DNA from: Torymus aiolomorphi
Lineage: Eukaryota > Arthropoda > Insecta > Hymenoptera > Torymidae
Direction: 5' to 3'
Assembly: GCA_036365515.1 (NCBI GenBank)
Contig: CM070877.1
Location: forward strand, 17,860,701 to 17,924,700
Length of the DNA stretch: 64,000 nucleotides
Part shown: piece by piece, positions 26,131 to 38,934 of the stretch
How positions within the stretch are numbered: position 1 is the first letter of the stretch
Layout of the letters: every line of letters starts with the position of its first letter
Made by a program: the position numbers and the translations under genes
The notes under the pieces: generated by a model
Databases searched by the model: none
The model's input: the letters and a program-made list of their open reading frames with translations, nothing else
What the model was told of the DNA's origin: nothing

Positions 26131-27540
26131 TAATCGACCTCTAGCTTCGAAATTCCTACAATCTATATTGCCATCACTCTTCGCCGCAATCAAACCGAAA
26201 CTCTCCCATGAGTAACCATACCAATTCCAACTTGCCAAACCCCGCCAACCAATAATTAAAACCATAACTGTCCGCTGCAGTCTAACGAATCGCGCGCGTA
26301 CGCGACTTTCCGCACTCCCCATTATATTATCAGGTATTTTTCGCCGCCACGCCGCGCGCTGACACCCACGTATGCACAAGGAGAGAGCTTATATACCCGC
26401 GCGTATAATAATGAAAAAAGCACTGCACTTTCAGGCGCGAAATTATCGACGAGCCGCCGCGCATTTCATTTGTTTTGCCGCGCTTCATTATTCTATTTTC
26501 GTGTCCCGCGCGCTACCCACACACACACACTCAGCCGCGGCGTACGTGCATATATTTGCGATGGACTATACTCTCCTCGCGTGCTAAAGTCGCGCGCGGT
26601 AAATTGTTTACGGTTCGCTTGTCATTTAGATCGCGCGATCATTAGGCAAATATTAAACAAACAAATGTCACTGCTACTGCGCGGTTGGCCTATTACAGTA
26701 GCAGCGATAGAGTTTCGGTAGTATGCGTACATCATGTATAATAGAAAAGAGGAAGAGTTCGCATCAACGATTGTTAGTCATAATGACTGTGCAGTCAAAT
26801 ATCGTAACTTTTTTCAAATAGCATGGTTAATGACACACGTGCCGCGGACAGCAACTCGCCCAGTCATTCCGCTCTCATCAAACGATATTTCATTATAGCC
26901 TCGACTACACCGAAACCTGCACGACAATCCCGCGCTATTTAATTTCATTATAAACGCGTTATTATACGCCGCGCATCGTCGCGCCGAATCAGCCGGTGAA
27001 AAATCAACGAATTAACCGTTAATCGCAATGACTATAGCCAGTCAGCGCACCCTTCGCGTAAAACACCTGGCGAACCCTCTTCCCCTCGCCTAAAATCGAT
27101 TCTGTATAATATATACACGTAGCTGCTACACGCGTTTTCGTTCAAAAGAGACTATCCTCGCGCGAGCGTGCGGTGCGCACACAACGCCGCGGGTTAATTT
27201 ACCCGTAACCTAAATATTTCAACCGCCAGTGCGCGGCGAATTATGCGCTTGCGCGCGCGCGTGCGATCGTCATCTTGCCACGCAGTAAAACCGGCGGAAT
27301 TGGGGCGCGTTTTTGCGCGGCGCACGACAATGCGGCGACGGTGCGTTAATTGGTAATGAAATGACGCGCGCGGTAGGCGGTTGAGGGCTGGGGGTGCAGG
27401 CTTTGTGCGCCGAGGTGGTTATGGGTTGTTTCCTGGTGACGTGGTACTTATGTAGTTGATTGATGTGTGTAGTGCGCGGGGATATGGTGGACAATAGAAT
27501 GGCGATTTGAAGAGCGAAATTGCACGCGAATTTCTAGTTA
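26130..27540. other. GC island with strand-skew switch, unit 15
   Basis: 26140-26270 is A/C-rich; 27350-27500 is strongly G/T-rich (GGGCTGGGGGTGCAGG). The core is long (about 1 kb) and CpG-rich throughout. Confidence 0.7.
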
Positions 27541-27979
27541 TCACGGCGCGCTCGAATTTAAATTACAATGAATTATTATTAAACCGAGTCCATTTAATAA
27601 TTGCTAAACAGTTACACAGCACGCAACTATATTAATCCGACACTTTTCGTCAACACTCACACGACCCGATCACTGAAACCGCAGCACACCACGCGCACGT
27701 ACGCGTACGCACACACATATACACATACACCGTCGAGCGGCGCCTAAATTTGACACCGGCCGCGAAAACTAGTGCGCATCCAACCCACAGCCTGCAAAAT
27801 TTTCGCTCTTCCACACCCGCGTGCCGGGTGCATTCAGCAGTCGCCGCGGCCTATAAATACCATAACAAAGCGCGAAAAAAATCGATACGTGGTCAACGTC
27901 ATCGCCGTTGCGTCGCAAAAGACAGATAGAGAAAGAGCCACAAGGAAGTGTATTATATAGATGAAAAGTGTCAAAGCAG

Positions 27980-28010
<31 letters not shown>

Positions 28011-28660
28011 TTATGTATGTATGTAAGTATAATCATGTAACATGTAAGATAGTGTATTTCAACAACCGGGGTTGTACGTACTGCGAGCTTCTACCGCGCG
28101 CCGCTCTGCCCTGCACACCACAGCACATGCACCAGGCACATTATTATTATTATTATAACACACGCGGGCCGCGGAAGAAAGGAACGTGGACCGTAGCCTG
28201 CACGGACGGCGCTCGGGATCCGACTGTGAGCGAGGCGCGAGAAGAGGTGTATTATAGCGCGCGCTCTCGCTCTTTCGCGCTGTGCTGCTCTCTCCCCCCT
28301 ACTACCGCACGCGCGGCGATGATATTGCACGTCTCTCCCGCGCGGCAGCAGCGGGAGGAGGAGAAGGCGGCCGCAGGTGGTGGGGATACTCCGAGGACGA
28401 ACGTAGCAGCTTGCACTGGATGTGTGCGTGTGTCGCAGGGGAGGCGAGCGCGATGACGTCAAGAGACACGACTCGAAGCAGGCGGTATCGTGACGGTCGG
28501 CGGGACACTTTGCCGACGTCTCTAGCGGATATTTTCATGCTAGTGTAAGTGTGGTGCAGGGGGGTGGGATGAGTCGATGCTGCTGGTGGTGATGGAAGTT
28601 TTGTAGTTGAAGGGGTGTTGGGGGCGGATAGTCGTGGATTGTTGTTTGGATCTAAAATTG
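27540..28660. other. GC island with strand-skew switch, unit 16
   Basis: Counted: 27661-27720 has C 24, G 11, A 19, T 6; 28561-28620 has G 29, C 3, T 19, A 9. It abuts the previous island, so the skew resets from keto-rich to amino-rich within about 100 bases. Confidence 0.75.
27978..28010 (+). repeat. (AGC)n trinucleotide array
   Basis: About ten AGC repeats. The frame 27968-28456 through it (polyQ) ends without splice or codon support and overlaps frames on the other strand, so I do not call a gene. Confidence 0.9.
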
Positions 28661-29360
28661 AAAATCTGTTTACATTGTGGGGCTGTAAACATGGTGTATA
28701 AATAGAATGGGAGATAAAGATAATTTTGTTATTAAGAGGTTAAAAATAAGTGGCTAAATTAAGGAGGAGTAGATTAATTTAAAGTGCACAATGGGAGCCA
28801 ATAATAATAATCGGAATTTTTTATTGGGATTGAAGTAGTGCACGTAGCGCGTTTTATATTTTTGTTAATTTGGCGTTATACATGTTTGGAGTTATAGAAA
28901 TCCAAGCATATTTTTTACAGCGTAATATAAAATAGGATGGAAACGCTTGTAAGAGGATAAAAGGTACACAGAAACAATCGTGCATTGCAGAATGGCTTTT
29001 TTACTTTGCTCTATATGCGAATGCACTTGCGAATCACATTGAAGTCGAGAGAAAGAAAAGCTTTTGAATGAGAACAAGAGGTGGAAACACCGCTGGCTTA
29101 TACAATCATGTGAAACTGTCTATAATTTATTGAAGTTCAAAACTTTTTTTTTGGCTTCGGTCGTAGACTTTCATTGACCTATTTTAAATTTTGGCATGTT
29201 TGCTCGGAAGGAAAGGTTTAAGATAAAAGATCGCTGTACTGGCGAACTCTTGTGTTACGGTGTACGGAAATTGTAATATTTAGGTATATGACTGAAAAGT
29301 TGAACGGGATTGTTAGCATAACTTAAGAAATATATGTAATTGTAAAAGAAGTTTTAAGCG
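28660..29360. other. AT-rich spacer
   Basis: Keto-rich at the left edge, otherwise featureless. No gene supported. Confidence 0.45.
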
Positions 29361-30280
29361 TTAAATAACTTCGAGCCACGTTACTTTCAAGTACAACCGA
29401 TCAGCCGGAGTACGACTAAGCGCCAGTCAACTGCCGAAATACGCCTAACCCATCAGCAATCCGCTACCGATTAGATAAGAACTTATTGCAAAGTAAAACA
29501 AAGTATAACGATTTTTTTTATTGCCTTTCCATCTCTGTTGACCTTTAATTTCCCATTGTTATTTCAAGCTCTCCGTATACCACTTTCGCATTAAATCGAA
29601 GCAAAACACATTTTTAACATATTCAAAGTTTCGCTCTCGCGTTCCGAGCCATTAGCCATCACCAGTGGCTACAGCACACACCCGACCTCCGCCGAAATCC
29701 GCCACTCTAACCAATATAATAAAATTAACTCTCGACTTCCGCTGCCAACTTCTTCCGCGATCGAAAAAGCTTACTCATCCGCAGGCCGCAGCAGAGTGAG
29801 AGAGAGAAGACAACATAAAAAACAGCGTGCGCTGTCTACTCGAGCGTGAGCAGCCAATTGCGCATTAGAATGCGCGTTACACGCGACGAATTGATGTATA
29901 TTCAAGCCCTTATTACGGGAGAAGGGAATCAAGCGAGCGCGACGACGTCGACGACGATGGAGAAGAAGAAGAGGAGAAGAGAGGTTGGTCGTAGGTGACG
30001 CGGATAAGATCGGATTAGCCTTCGGTCCGTTTATCAATCGATTATTATTGTTTCATTTGCTGCTGAATGGCGCACTAAGTGCAGCGCGCTGAGGAGCGAC
30101 AACGTCGACGAGTTCTCAATACGTTCGGGAGATATTTATGTTACAAAAAGACGGCGGGCCGGCGATGGTTACGTAACTGGAATAATGATGGCGCGCGGCG
30201 GAGTTAATTGCGAAAGAGCTGGCGACGAGATCGTTGTTAACAAAATCGGTAAATAATCTCCAAGAGACACTTGATCGAAT
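29360..30280. other. GC island with strand-skew switch, unit 17
   Basis: 29640-29760 is A/C-rich; 30000-30270 is G/T-richer. The right flank ends at a MITE insertion. Confidence 0.55.
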
Positions 30281-30287
30281 TTTTCTA

Positions 30288-30503
30288 TGGGTCTGCAGTT
30301 TGCATTCGTTGGAATGCAAGGAAATAATTTTTTACGATTATTTAAAGTTACTTGGCAGTAAAAAATTTGTCATAAAGTTATTTTATACACTATAAAATAC
30401 TAAATCTTCACGTAAAATTAAAATTAATCAATATAACTTTGAAGTAAAATCAATTTCTTTTTTTTAATTTCGTCGCACTCCAACGTTGCAAACTTCAGAC
30501 CCA
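30288..30503. mobile_element. TGGGTCTG-ended MITE, copy 1 (216 bp)
   Basis: Inverted terminal repeats TGGGTCTGCAGTTTGCATTC and (reverse complement) TGGGTCTGAAGTTTGCAACG, flanked by TA on both sides. The interior is AT-rich and non-coding. A second copy lies at 34.6 kb. Confidence 0.8.
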
Positions 30504-30509
30504 TATTTT

Positions 30510-31830
30510 TCTGGAGTACGGTGGTTATGTTATCATCGCTCTAAACGACGCGTATACACACGATACAGAATAAAACTACCCGCCGTAAAAATTCACCGCG
30601 ACATATAATAATCATGCAATAAAGCGGACAAACTACATAGCACACACACACACACACCTATATTATTGAACGTGAAACGAGAAGATCACAGTGCCCCGTC
30701 CACAATAACCGCAACGGTACAACGCGGCGGCAATCTCTTGTAAACCTAACCGGCGAAATTCAGATCACGTTTTCTTACTTTCGTCGGTCGTTATTTCCTC
30801 TCTCTCGCGCGGAGCTCTTGTGTGTACCCTGTTGCTGCTGCATCGCTTTAGCATCTCTCGGATATTCTTAAACACGCGCGCTTAAAGCCAATCTCTGCGT
30901 GTCTGTTTACAGTTCCTCACTGTATTCAATTTGCGCAGGAACTCTGGCACTTTATCAGGTACGCGTTCCGTGTGTTCTGCACCGGTGAAGTCTTTTTTTT
31001 TTATTCGCGCGTTTATCTCTCGGATATTTAAACATATACGTAGGCGTGGTTAGATATGTATTAAAAATGCATGTTTTATCGATTAAGACATAAAGTTTTT
31101 ACGATGTAAAAAGTAATTTTTCGACGTATCGCCGGGAACATTGGAACGCGTATATATGTATGTATTTCTTTTTTCGTCTCGTCGAGCTCTTTTTACGATC
31201 ATTTGCCGAACGAATCGATGCACGCTTTTTACGTATATATTATAAAGTTTAACAGCGCTGCGGCCGTTGCTGCTATTCGAATGCACGCGCGCCCGTCAAA
31301 AGTAAAAATTTCCGACGCGCGCTTTCCGTCGAGACTCCATCACACAAGACGCACAGAAAATTCTTACGAACAAAACTCGTTTCGCAAGGCTATTCGCCGG
31401 CGCTAATTCACCTATCATTCCATAAAGCAGCCACAGCGTACAGGCGTATATATATATTAACGCAATTAAACATTTTAAAACTAACTTATGGCTCTTATCT
31501 CTGTCTATATATTCCGCATAAATATAGGTCAATTCAAGATTCAAGCGCGTGTACGTTATAACGTGTTGTTGAGCTAACGATCATCGCGAAGCGTGCGCGT
31601 GGCGCATAAGCCGGAAAGTTAATGGGGGAGCCGAAATTGATTGGTTACATAAAAGTTCGAGCGCTAATTGGTTTGCCGTCCGAGGGCGGCCGGGAAATTT
31701 CAAATTTCGGCCTCGTTAAAATCTGGTTGTCGTTGTTTCTAGCATTTGCACTGTGCGTGTATCTATTCTGAGGTTATTATGATATGTAGCGAGGTAGTTT
31801 TTCATTCGGACTATCGACAGGAATGCCAGG
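30510..31830. other. GC island with strand-skew switch, unit 18
   Basis: 30540-30730 is A/C-rich and includes a CA tract (30642-30658). 31600-31830 is G/T-rich. The core is a broad CpG-rich stretch. Confidence 0.6.
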
Positions 31831-31984
31831 TATAATATACATAATCAGAATTTGATTAACGTATGACGACTGTAAAAAGATTGGTTAATTAACGATTTAT
31901 TTAACGTGCAAATAGAGTATGAATATTCTGCAAACAAAGAAGTCGAAAAGTATAATAATTTCGAGAGACGTTCGTAATAATATA

Positions 31985-32110
31985 TTTGTTTAAATAATGG
32001 ACCTCAACGAACGAGTTTTAGGTAAAATTCTTTATTTATGTCAACGTTTCGAAAGTGAATTTTACTCTACTCTTCAGGGCATATAAAGTTACATTCTACC
32101 GTTTGGCATC
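31985..32110 (-). mobile_element. Penelope-like terminal fragment with hammerhead-like core
   Basis: On the minus strand, CTGAAGA (from 32075) and CGAAACGTTG (32052-32043) match the two conserved blocks of a hammerhead ribozyme, CUGANGA and GAAA, spaced as in the terminal repeats of Penelope-like retroelements. The intervening stem II (AGAGT with ACTTT) is imperfect and a stem III is not obvious, so the ribozyme is probably degenerate. No reverse transcriptase frame is nearby. Confidence 0.35.
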
Positions 32111-33590
32111 GTTAAGGTCGAAATTTGGAACATATAACGAACAAAAACGAAAAGTATAACTTTCAGAGAAGGGAATGAATTTCGTTTGCCAAAATCAATC
32201 TGAAATCTAATTGATATTAAATTACAATATTGGTTTACACACTTTAACCTGTTGTGACTATTATATTGTTATTAATAAAATAAATATCACCTCAGTTGTA
32301 CACTTTTGTGATAAAATTTAACCCATTTCGGGTAACGGATTAGACAACCAAACATTATAGACATATATTAATAGTTTGAAATAACTTTTCAGCTATGCGG
32401 AAAAACTAAAACACGCCCGACGTTTAAAGTCTTCTTCCACTCGAATAATCGCAACAGTTTGCACATGTTAATCCAGCGAAAACCCCATTATGTACTTTTC
32501 TCAAACGAAGCTGCAAACATTTCCTGAAAATGGCATTCAGTGCTGCGCGCGCGCGAGCTCAAATAAATTTCGCGCAGGCGCTTTTGTTTTTATTCAGCCG
32601 TCCAGTGCGCCGCCGCCGGCTATCATAATATGTAGGTAAATAAAAAGTGTATTTTCAAGAGTCCGAAACAGTCAAAATAGAGAAACGTCTGTGCCCCCCT
32701 CCCATTTAAATGTTAATCGCATTTCGACTCGGTATACATAAGAGAGCCGCCCCGCGAAAACCCGTTTTATGCCGCAGTGGTTAACTATAATCCTTTTTCG
32801 CCCTGGAATTTAAATTTAGCGGGGGTTAATCTAATAAGGACATCTGACTCGCTAATTACCCGCTGCTATTATTACATTCTTTTGTACGTGTAAACTTCCG
32901 CTTTATTGCACGTCCGATAAATATTACAGTTCTATGATTCTTTCGTCTCTTCGTAGCTATATTACTCGTAATGAGCATATCCCTTTGTATATTTGTTTCA
33001 ATTATAACGGAAGATCAATGTTCATTGATTAAACAATAGTACTTACCGGATTAACCATTAGAATATTAAGTGTAACGAGCCACATTGCTTTGTACTCACC
33101 TGAAACAAAAAGATAAACGAAAATTATTAACCGCATCTATTATATATTGTTCAAAGGCATTGTTTAAACATTGTTTGATTATAAGCTAACTTCTAAAGGA
33201 ACTATTTAGTCGCGGGCCATAGGTTGAACAAACTATGCCGTCTTTTCATTTTAACCATAGTATGAATTCTTTCGGAAGACTAAAAGTTTGCCAAACTGCT
33301 TCCGTAGTCAAAAGTAAACTTCATTATGTCTTGTCGGATTTTCAGAAGTTTTCCTTTATTTTCGCAACTTTTAACAAGTTGGAATAGGATTTGAAAGCAT
33401 GAAGAATAATTATACGGAGAACCATTATGTTTATTAAAAAGACCGCTTTTTGTTCATTCATTTATGAAAAGCCGCATGTCATTACAGTATTCAAGTCTCA
33501 CATTAACATACTTATTTTATATTATAGCGAATAAAAGATTATAAGAAATTTGTTAATTTTAGACCTGCAACTTCGAAAAGATAATTTAAT
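32110..33590. other. AT-rich spacer with small CpG patch
   Basis: Mostly AT-rich. A minor CpG patch (32540-32640, C/G balanced) and the candidate splice site at 33.1 kb are the only structure I see. Confidence 0.45.
33041..33125 (-). promoter_or_regulatory. Candidate recursive splice site / micro-exon
   Basis: Read on the minus strand, a pyrimidine tract (33125 to 33102) ends in TTTTTGTTTCAG and runs directly into GTGAGT (33099-33094), so acceptor and donor abut. A second donor, GTAAGT (33046-33041), lies 53 bases further on. An abutting AG|GT after a pyrimidine tract is the signature of a recursive splicing point in long introns, and a second donor downstream matches the RS-exon arrangement. 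It could equally be a 53-nt exon; its third frame is open (starts EYKAMWLV). A closely similar site lies at 51.2 kb. Confidence 0.4.
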
Positions 33591-34520
33591 TCGCAAAGTA
33601 CGAAAACCGTATAGAAACACTCCACGGCAAGCGCGCGTTCGCATTACGAAAAATGACGTTAGATTCTCGAAAGCGCGCGCGAGAGAGATAACTTTGCAAA
33701 ATAAGCTCAACTTTCCTCCTCGGCCGTAAAACAGTCAGATAAAGCAGGCTGCCTTTCCGCTATCATTACCCCGCCGCGCGGAACATTTCCCTTTAAAATC
33801 TCCGTATACATAGCCAAGGCGGCGGCGGCGATGTAACGAACTCGGCGACGCGAAGGCATCTCGCGCGGAAAATCTCTCGGCGCGCGCAACCCTCCGTTGT
33901 TACAGTCCTCTTCCCCCGACAGTAGCTCATTACGGGCGTATAACACGTGCCGAAGGGCGGCAAAAAGCGCGAAACAAAAGTGAAAATTAACTCGGCTATG
34001 CGAGAGTAAATTTCCTTCGCGGAAAGCCACCACCACCACCACCACCACCCTGCTGCTCTTTAATTACGAGGAAGAAGGCGAAAAGCGAGACGAGGATGAG
34101 CGCAAACACGCGGCGGCGGTAGCGTTATCGTAAACAGCTGCGACGATAAAAGTAACTGTAATAATCGCGGTTCTACAGCTCTCTCTCTCCCTCTCTGACA
34201 GCGATTTCCGCGGTAGAGCTATACACGAGGCGCAGCTGTCGTGCGAGCGAGCGCGCCGGAAACATTTTTGCGGCCGCGAGGCATTGCCGGCGAGAGTAGA
34301 GGGAATATATGTCTGATCGGGCGATCGATTTGAGGAAATGGATTGACTGCGCGGCTGTTTAAGTAAATTTGTGGGAAAAATGATTTTACAGGATGTTAAA
34401 TCGGATTTCTCACTGGGCGCGTGACGGTGATTTTGTTATATATTTATTCTTGTAGCCGGTAATGCTTTTCTAAGGTTGTTTACTTATGTATTGGATGCTT
34501 TGAAGTTTTTTTTTTACTTA
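33590..34520. other. GC island with strand-skew switch, unit 19
   Basis: A/C-richer before 33780 and G/T-rich from 34290 to 34510. A CCA array lies at 34027-34049. The 113-codon minus frame 33707-34048 starts in that array and is not coding-like. Confidence 0.55.
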
Positions 34521-34555
34521 AAAATGTTTTTAACAAACTAAACATAGTAAATGAA

Positions 34556-34774
34556 TGGGTCTGAAGTTCGCAATATTGGAGTGCAACGAAATAAAAAAAA
34601 AAAAAAAAAAAACAATTTATTTGGCTGCATGGTTATACTGATTATAATATTGATTTTTCATAGAATAAAATAACTTTATAACAAAGGTTTAGATGAAATT
34701 TTCATTGTTAAATAACTTAAATTAATTATAAGAAATTATTTCGTTGTATTTCAATGATGCAAACTTCAGATCCA
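34556..34774. mobile_element. TGGGTCTG-ended MITE, copy 2 (219 bp)
   Basis: Inverted terminal repeats TGGGTCTGAAGTTCGCAATA and (reverse complement) TGGATCTGAAGTTTGCATCA, followed inside each arm by GCAACGAAAT or its diverged mirror. An A-run at 34591-34611 lies inside. Same family as the 30.3-kb copy. Confidence 0.8.
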
Positions 34775-34919
34775 CGTAAATGATTGAAGTTGAAGTACGT
34801 ACTTCTTGGTTGAACCTTGTTGTTCATCTTTTCTAAATTGAATTTATAATTTTCAACTACGAAAGTATTTTATAAACGAATTTCAAAAAATTTATACTCA
34901 AACAGTAAAATTAAATAGT

Positions 34920-36070
34920 TCAAGTAGGTAAGATTAACCGACAAGTATCTATATTATTAAATTCCCCAAGATTATCAAACATCTAAAAACTACATTCCAC
35001 AACTGATATCTTTTACATACTTTGAAATTAAAATATTATTCCCCATAAGAGCTATTAATGATTTGACTCGATTCCTCGTTCTTTCCTGCTATTAAATCGT
35101 ATATTGCTATACTCCAAGACACACTCAATCATAAATTCATTAACGAGATACTTAAAGTACCGACATCGTTCACCATAAACTTCCAATCTTAAAACAATCT
35201 TCACCAAAATTAAATCACCATCGTCACCTCATCCGAAAAATCTTCCTCCTCTCTAACGATCCTCTTCGGAAAACCGTGCGCCAACACCACCCATCCCACC
35301 TCCGATATCTCAAAACATTGACTTTGATAGTTCAATTTGTCACGGAATTCTCTCCTCTCTCTTCCTCTCTATCTCAGCGCGTAGCTTCACTCCGTCCTCT
35401 CTCTTCTCCAGGGGCTTCAGGCGCGCGCGTGTGGAGAGACGATAAATCCGATAGACTGCCGGAGTCGCTCGACGACGACCATCTCTGTGTACGTGCGAGT
35501 GTGTGTGTCTTTCTCTCGTCCGCAAGAGGGAAGAACTCGCGCAGTCGGAAGAGATATAACGCTGGCAGAGAGAGGATGGGGAGAGAGAGAGAGAGGAGGG
35601 GAAAAAATCTTCCGCGCGGCTGAATGGCCGGCTTAAGGATTCCAATTATCGTCCTGCAGGTGTTTGGCTCTAACGAAGGGAGAAAGAGAGAGAATGAGAG
35701 TGAGTAAGACGCGACGAGGACGACGACGAAGCGGCGCGTTTTCGCTTGCTTCGTGATATCGGTGTAAGAGGTGTCTTTTCTCGTTTTAGAGACGCCGCGC
35801 TAGAGTTGCCCTTTTTTAGAGAGAGAGAGAGGATGGTGTTGTTTAATCCACGTGGAAATAAATGGTCGAGCGGATTTGCCGCGGGGTGGGGGGATTGTTT
35901 ATTGATTTGAAAATTGAATTGGTTGCTGATGAAATTTCGTTTTGTGCTTTTAGAGTCCTGAGTATAATTATTTTTCAATGTCTATCGTCTAATTGCTTTT
36001 ACTGTAGTAGTCGTTGAGTTGAATGAATAATAATGGTAACAATCAATAAAAAGTGTGTTGAATTGAGATT
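34920..36070. other. GC island with strand-skew switch, unit 20
   Basis: 35150-35320 is strongly A/C-rich. 35840-36060 is G/T-rich (GCGGGGTGGGGGGATTG). Short GA runs lie in the right half of the core. Confidence 0.7.
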
Positions 36071-36990
36071 TTTTACGAAATTAACAATAAGTACTGTATT
36101 ATGTGCATTATTTACCGAGACTGTTGCCATGTTCAATAACAGCTTTGTCTGCTTTACAAAGTAAAGACTATTAAGGTATAAGCTTTGGGATTACGCGTCC
36201 GACAATAAAACAGAAATATTATTCTACTTCAACGTACTACTTTTAAAATTATCTACTTTTTCCAGAAGAGATAGAGAAAAAGAGGCTGTATTGACTGTAA
36301 AATAATCCGAACCTACAAAGCCGGCGGCGCGCTCCTTTTTCGTCGAATAAATCTTGTGAACGTTTATATCTACTTTTCAACTTCCAGTAACAGGGTAACC
36401 TTAGTTCCCCTCAGTTTTCCATTTCTCAGCTGCATATAAGTTCTACATAAAATGCTAACCGGAGATGTTGTACAACCGAATATACGTTCACATTTTTCAG
36501 AAGGGGAAGAGGAAATATATATGCGCAAACTTTCAGCAGTTTGCACAGATTTACCGGACAAATTAACATTGCGCTTTATAGAATAATTTATGAATTTAAG
36601 AGTTTTATGCTCCGAAAAAGAAAATATACGGAGTCAATCAATATCTCTGGCGCGCTCGAGAGCGCCGATAAGTGTCAGCGATTCTTCATTAATCATTTTT
36701 TGTTGTTCCTCGCTTATCGAGCTCTATTTTTAGACGGCAAAAACGATAAATATAATATGCCCCGGTAAAAAAGAAAACCACAGTGAGGTGGCAATAAAAA
36801 TTTCAACAACATTTTTGAATTCTTCGTTGTGAAACAATATAATATACGTGTAGAGTATACATGTATAGTTGTTCAAAAAACAGCTGTTAAAACATCATAA
36901 ATACAAATTTATTTCTTTACAAATAAGAGTAGCAATTTTTATACGTTTATTTCTTCGTCGCTAGAACAAAAAGTCTACTGCTCGTTAATC
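36070..36990. other. AT-rich spacer
   Basis: No gene, RNA or inverted repeat supported. Short open frames at 36370-36768 carry no recognisable domain. Confidence 0.45.
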
Positions 36991-37396
36991 TGCGCAATCA
37001 TTTCTCATTGCTTCCAATTCTATTTCTCGCCGTTTCAAGTAACACAGGTAATGCACTAGCTCAAGAAGGTAACTTATTTTCACCGTCTACAAGATCAATA
37101 AACCCTATCGCAAAGTGAAAACTCACGCCTTTCCCGTTCATATATAGATTTCAGCGATATATGCGTTTAACAATTAAGTATTCAACGAACCTCCCCATAA
37201 TAATATATTCATCAAGAACAAATTCAGCTCTCACCACGATTAAAAAAAAAGAAGCACAAACGTCCCCTTCAACCCTAAACTACCACCTGCACCCTTTCCG
37301 ACAACCTCTCGGCTGCATCGTCGTCGTCGTGGGCGCACAGGATCGAGAGGCGCCACTCGGGCGGCGACAACGGCAAGGCCGCGAGCCACGCGCCTT

Positions 37397-37398
<2 letters not shown>

Positions 37399-37465
<67 letters not shown>
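37399..37465 (+). repeat. (CT)n microsatellite, about 66 bp
   Basis: Pure CT dinucleotides; open frames through it are artefacts. Confidence 0.97.
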
Positions 37466-37467
<2 letters not shown>

Positions 37468-37618
37468 AGTGCGCATGTATACGTGCACTTGTATATACAT
37501 CTGTATATATGTATACCCGCGAGTGCAGAGCGGCTTGTACATACGTGGCGAGCGGCGCGCGAAACTGGCACGTCAGTGCTGCCGCCGCCGGCACGGCCAA
37601 TCAGGTAGGTAGCTCTGT

Positions 37619-37620
<2 letters not shown>

Positions 37621-37703
<83 letters not shown>
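37621..37703 (+). repeat. (CT)n microsatellite, about 83 bp
   Basis: Pure CT dinucleotides, about 155 bases beyond the previous array. The DNA between them is unique and GC-rich. Confidence 0.97.
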
Positions 37704-37705
<2 letters not shown>

Positions 37706-38029
37706 GCTCGCACACCGTATTTCCCAACTTATACGTTCAAGAGTGAAAGAGAGGAGAGTTGCTCTCTCGGTGTGGAGAGATTCGAGAAGTCGCGAGATGG
37801 TATGTAAAAATTCTTTTCATAAGGGTAGAGAAAGAGGGAGAGAGAGGGAGAGAGAGAGAGAGGAGCTGTGGATGGGTTAAGTAGGAAGTATTGACGTGTG
37901 GTATTGTTATCATGGGTAAGGAAGATTCTTTGGTGTGATTGATTGTCTTTTTTAGTTGATATGCCCGATCGTGTGGTTTGAAAATTTCGGTATGATTAGT
38001 GGAAACAATAAGGTGACGATTAAGGCTAC

Positions 38030-38934
38030 AATATTTCAATAAGTTTTAAATGAAAATATCTATATTTTCATTAATATAATGGCGTTAAAATTTGAAAGAA
38101 TACCAACGCATGTACGTGCATAAAACGTATACGTTCGTTCACTATATTATCGATTTCTAGTATTCATGAGCACTGTATTATTGACAACTTTTATTTTGTT
38201 TTAACCGCAGTAAAGAATTCCCAAGAAATGCACGAGATAGAAGTAAAAAGCTTCAAAATTAAAAAATGGATCATAAATTGCAACAAACTAAATATCGTTA
38301 GATAATCTTTCTTTTTTTTTGTGTTGAAGAAAATTGAATATGTATGAGCATGTTTCGCAGCGTGTACTTGAAACTTTACTTAAATCACGTGAATTAACGA
38401 TGTGAGTTTTAAACTGTTACGTAAGATGCATTACGTACGTGTGATGCGGTTGATGACTCGATTAAAATAAAAATATCCTTTTGATACAGCGAGATTCAAA
38501 CACATTCGCGCGTAGATTAATTACTGGTACGAATTTATTTCAAATATTAGCGTAATAAACTTTTGGAATCCCTTTTTCGAGACCACCTCGGATAGAAGAG
38601 TTTAATAATCCTATAGATTACATAAAGCTGCTTGTCGAAATTCTCCGATAATAGTTGAACTTCACATGCCCAGTAACGTAAATCAACCGAGTTTTTGACT
38701 TGAACGAAGTTCGCTTATCAAAGCTTTATCCTCCCCGGCATATGTGCGTTATTTAGCGTGATATGACTTCGATGTTCCCGAAAAGTCAAAGAAGAAACTT
38801 CGCGTAAGCGCAGCTTTCAAGCGCCACCGAAGACAGATGTATTAAAAAAGTGTCATCGATGGCAAAAGGAGGGAAGAAGAAAATATCTGACAAGCTGATC
38901 TTTATAAATGAAAACGTTCATTATAGCGCCTATA
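38030..38934. other. AT-rich spacer
   Basis: No supported gene or repeat. Confidence 0.45.

Larger units (their letters stand above)
36990..38030. other. GC island with strand-skew switch, unit 21
   Basis: 37170-37300 is A/C-rich; 37860-38010 is G/T-rich. The core holds two long CT arrays. Confidence 0.65.

Noticed and set aside
33707..34048. 113-codon minus frame
   Set aside because: It begins in a CCA array as poly-Val in CpG-rich DNA with few stops; no recognisable domain or splice context.
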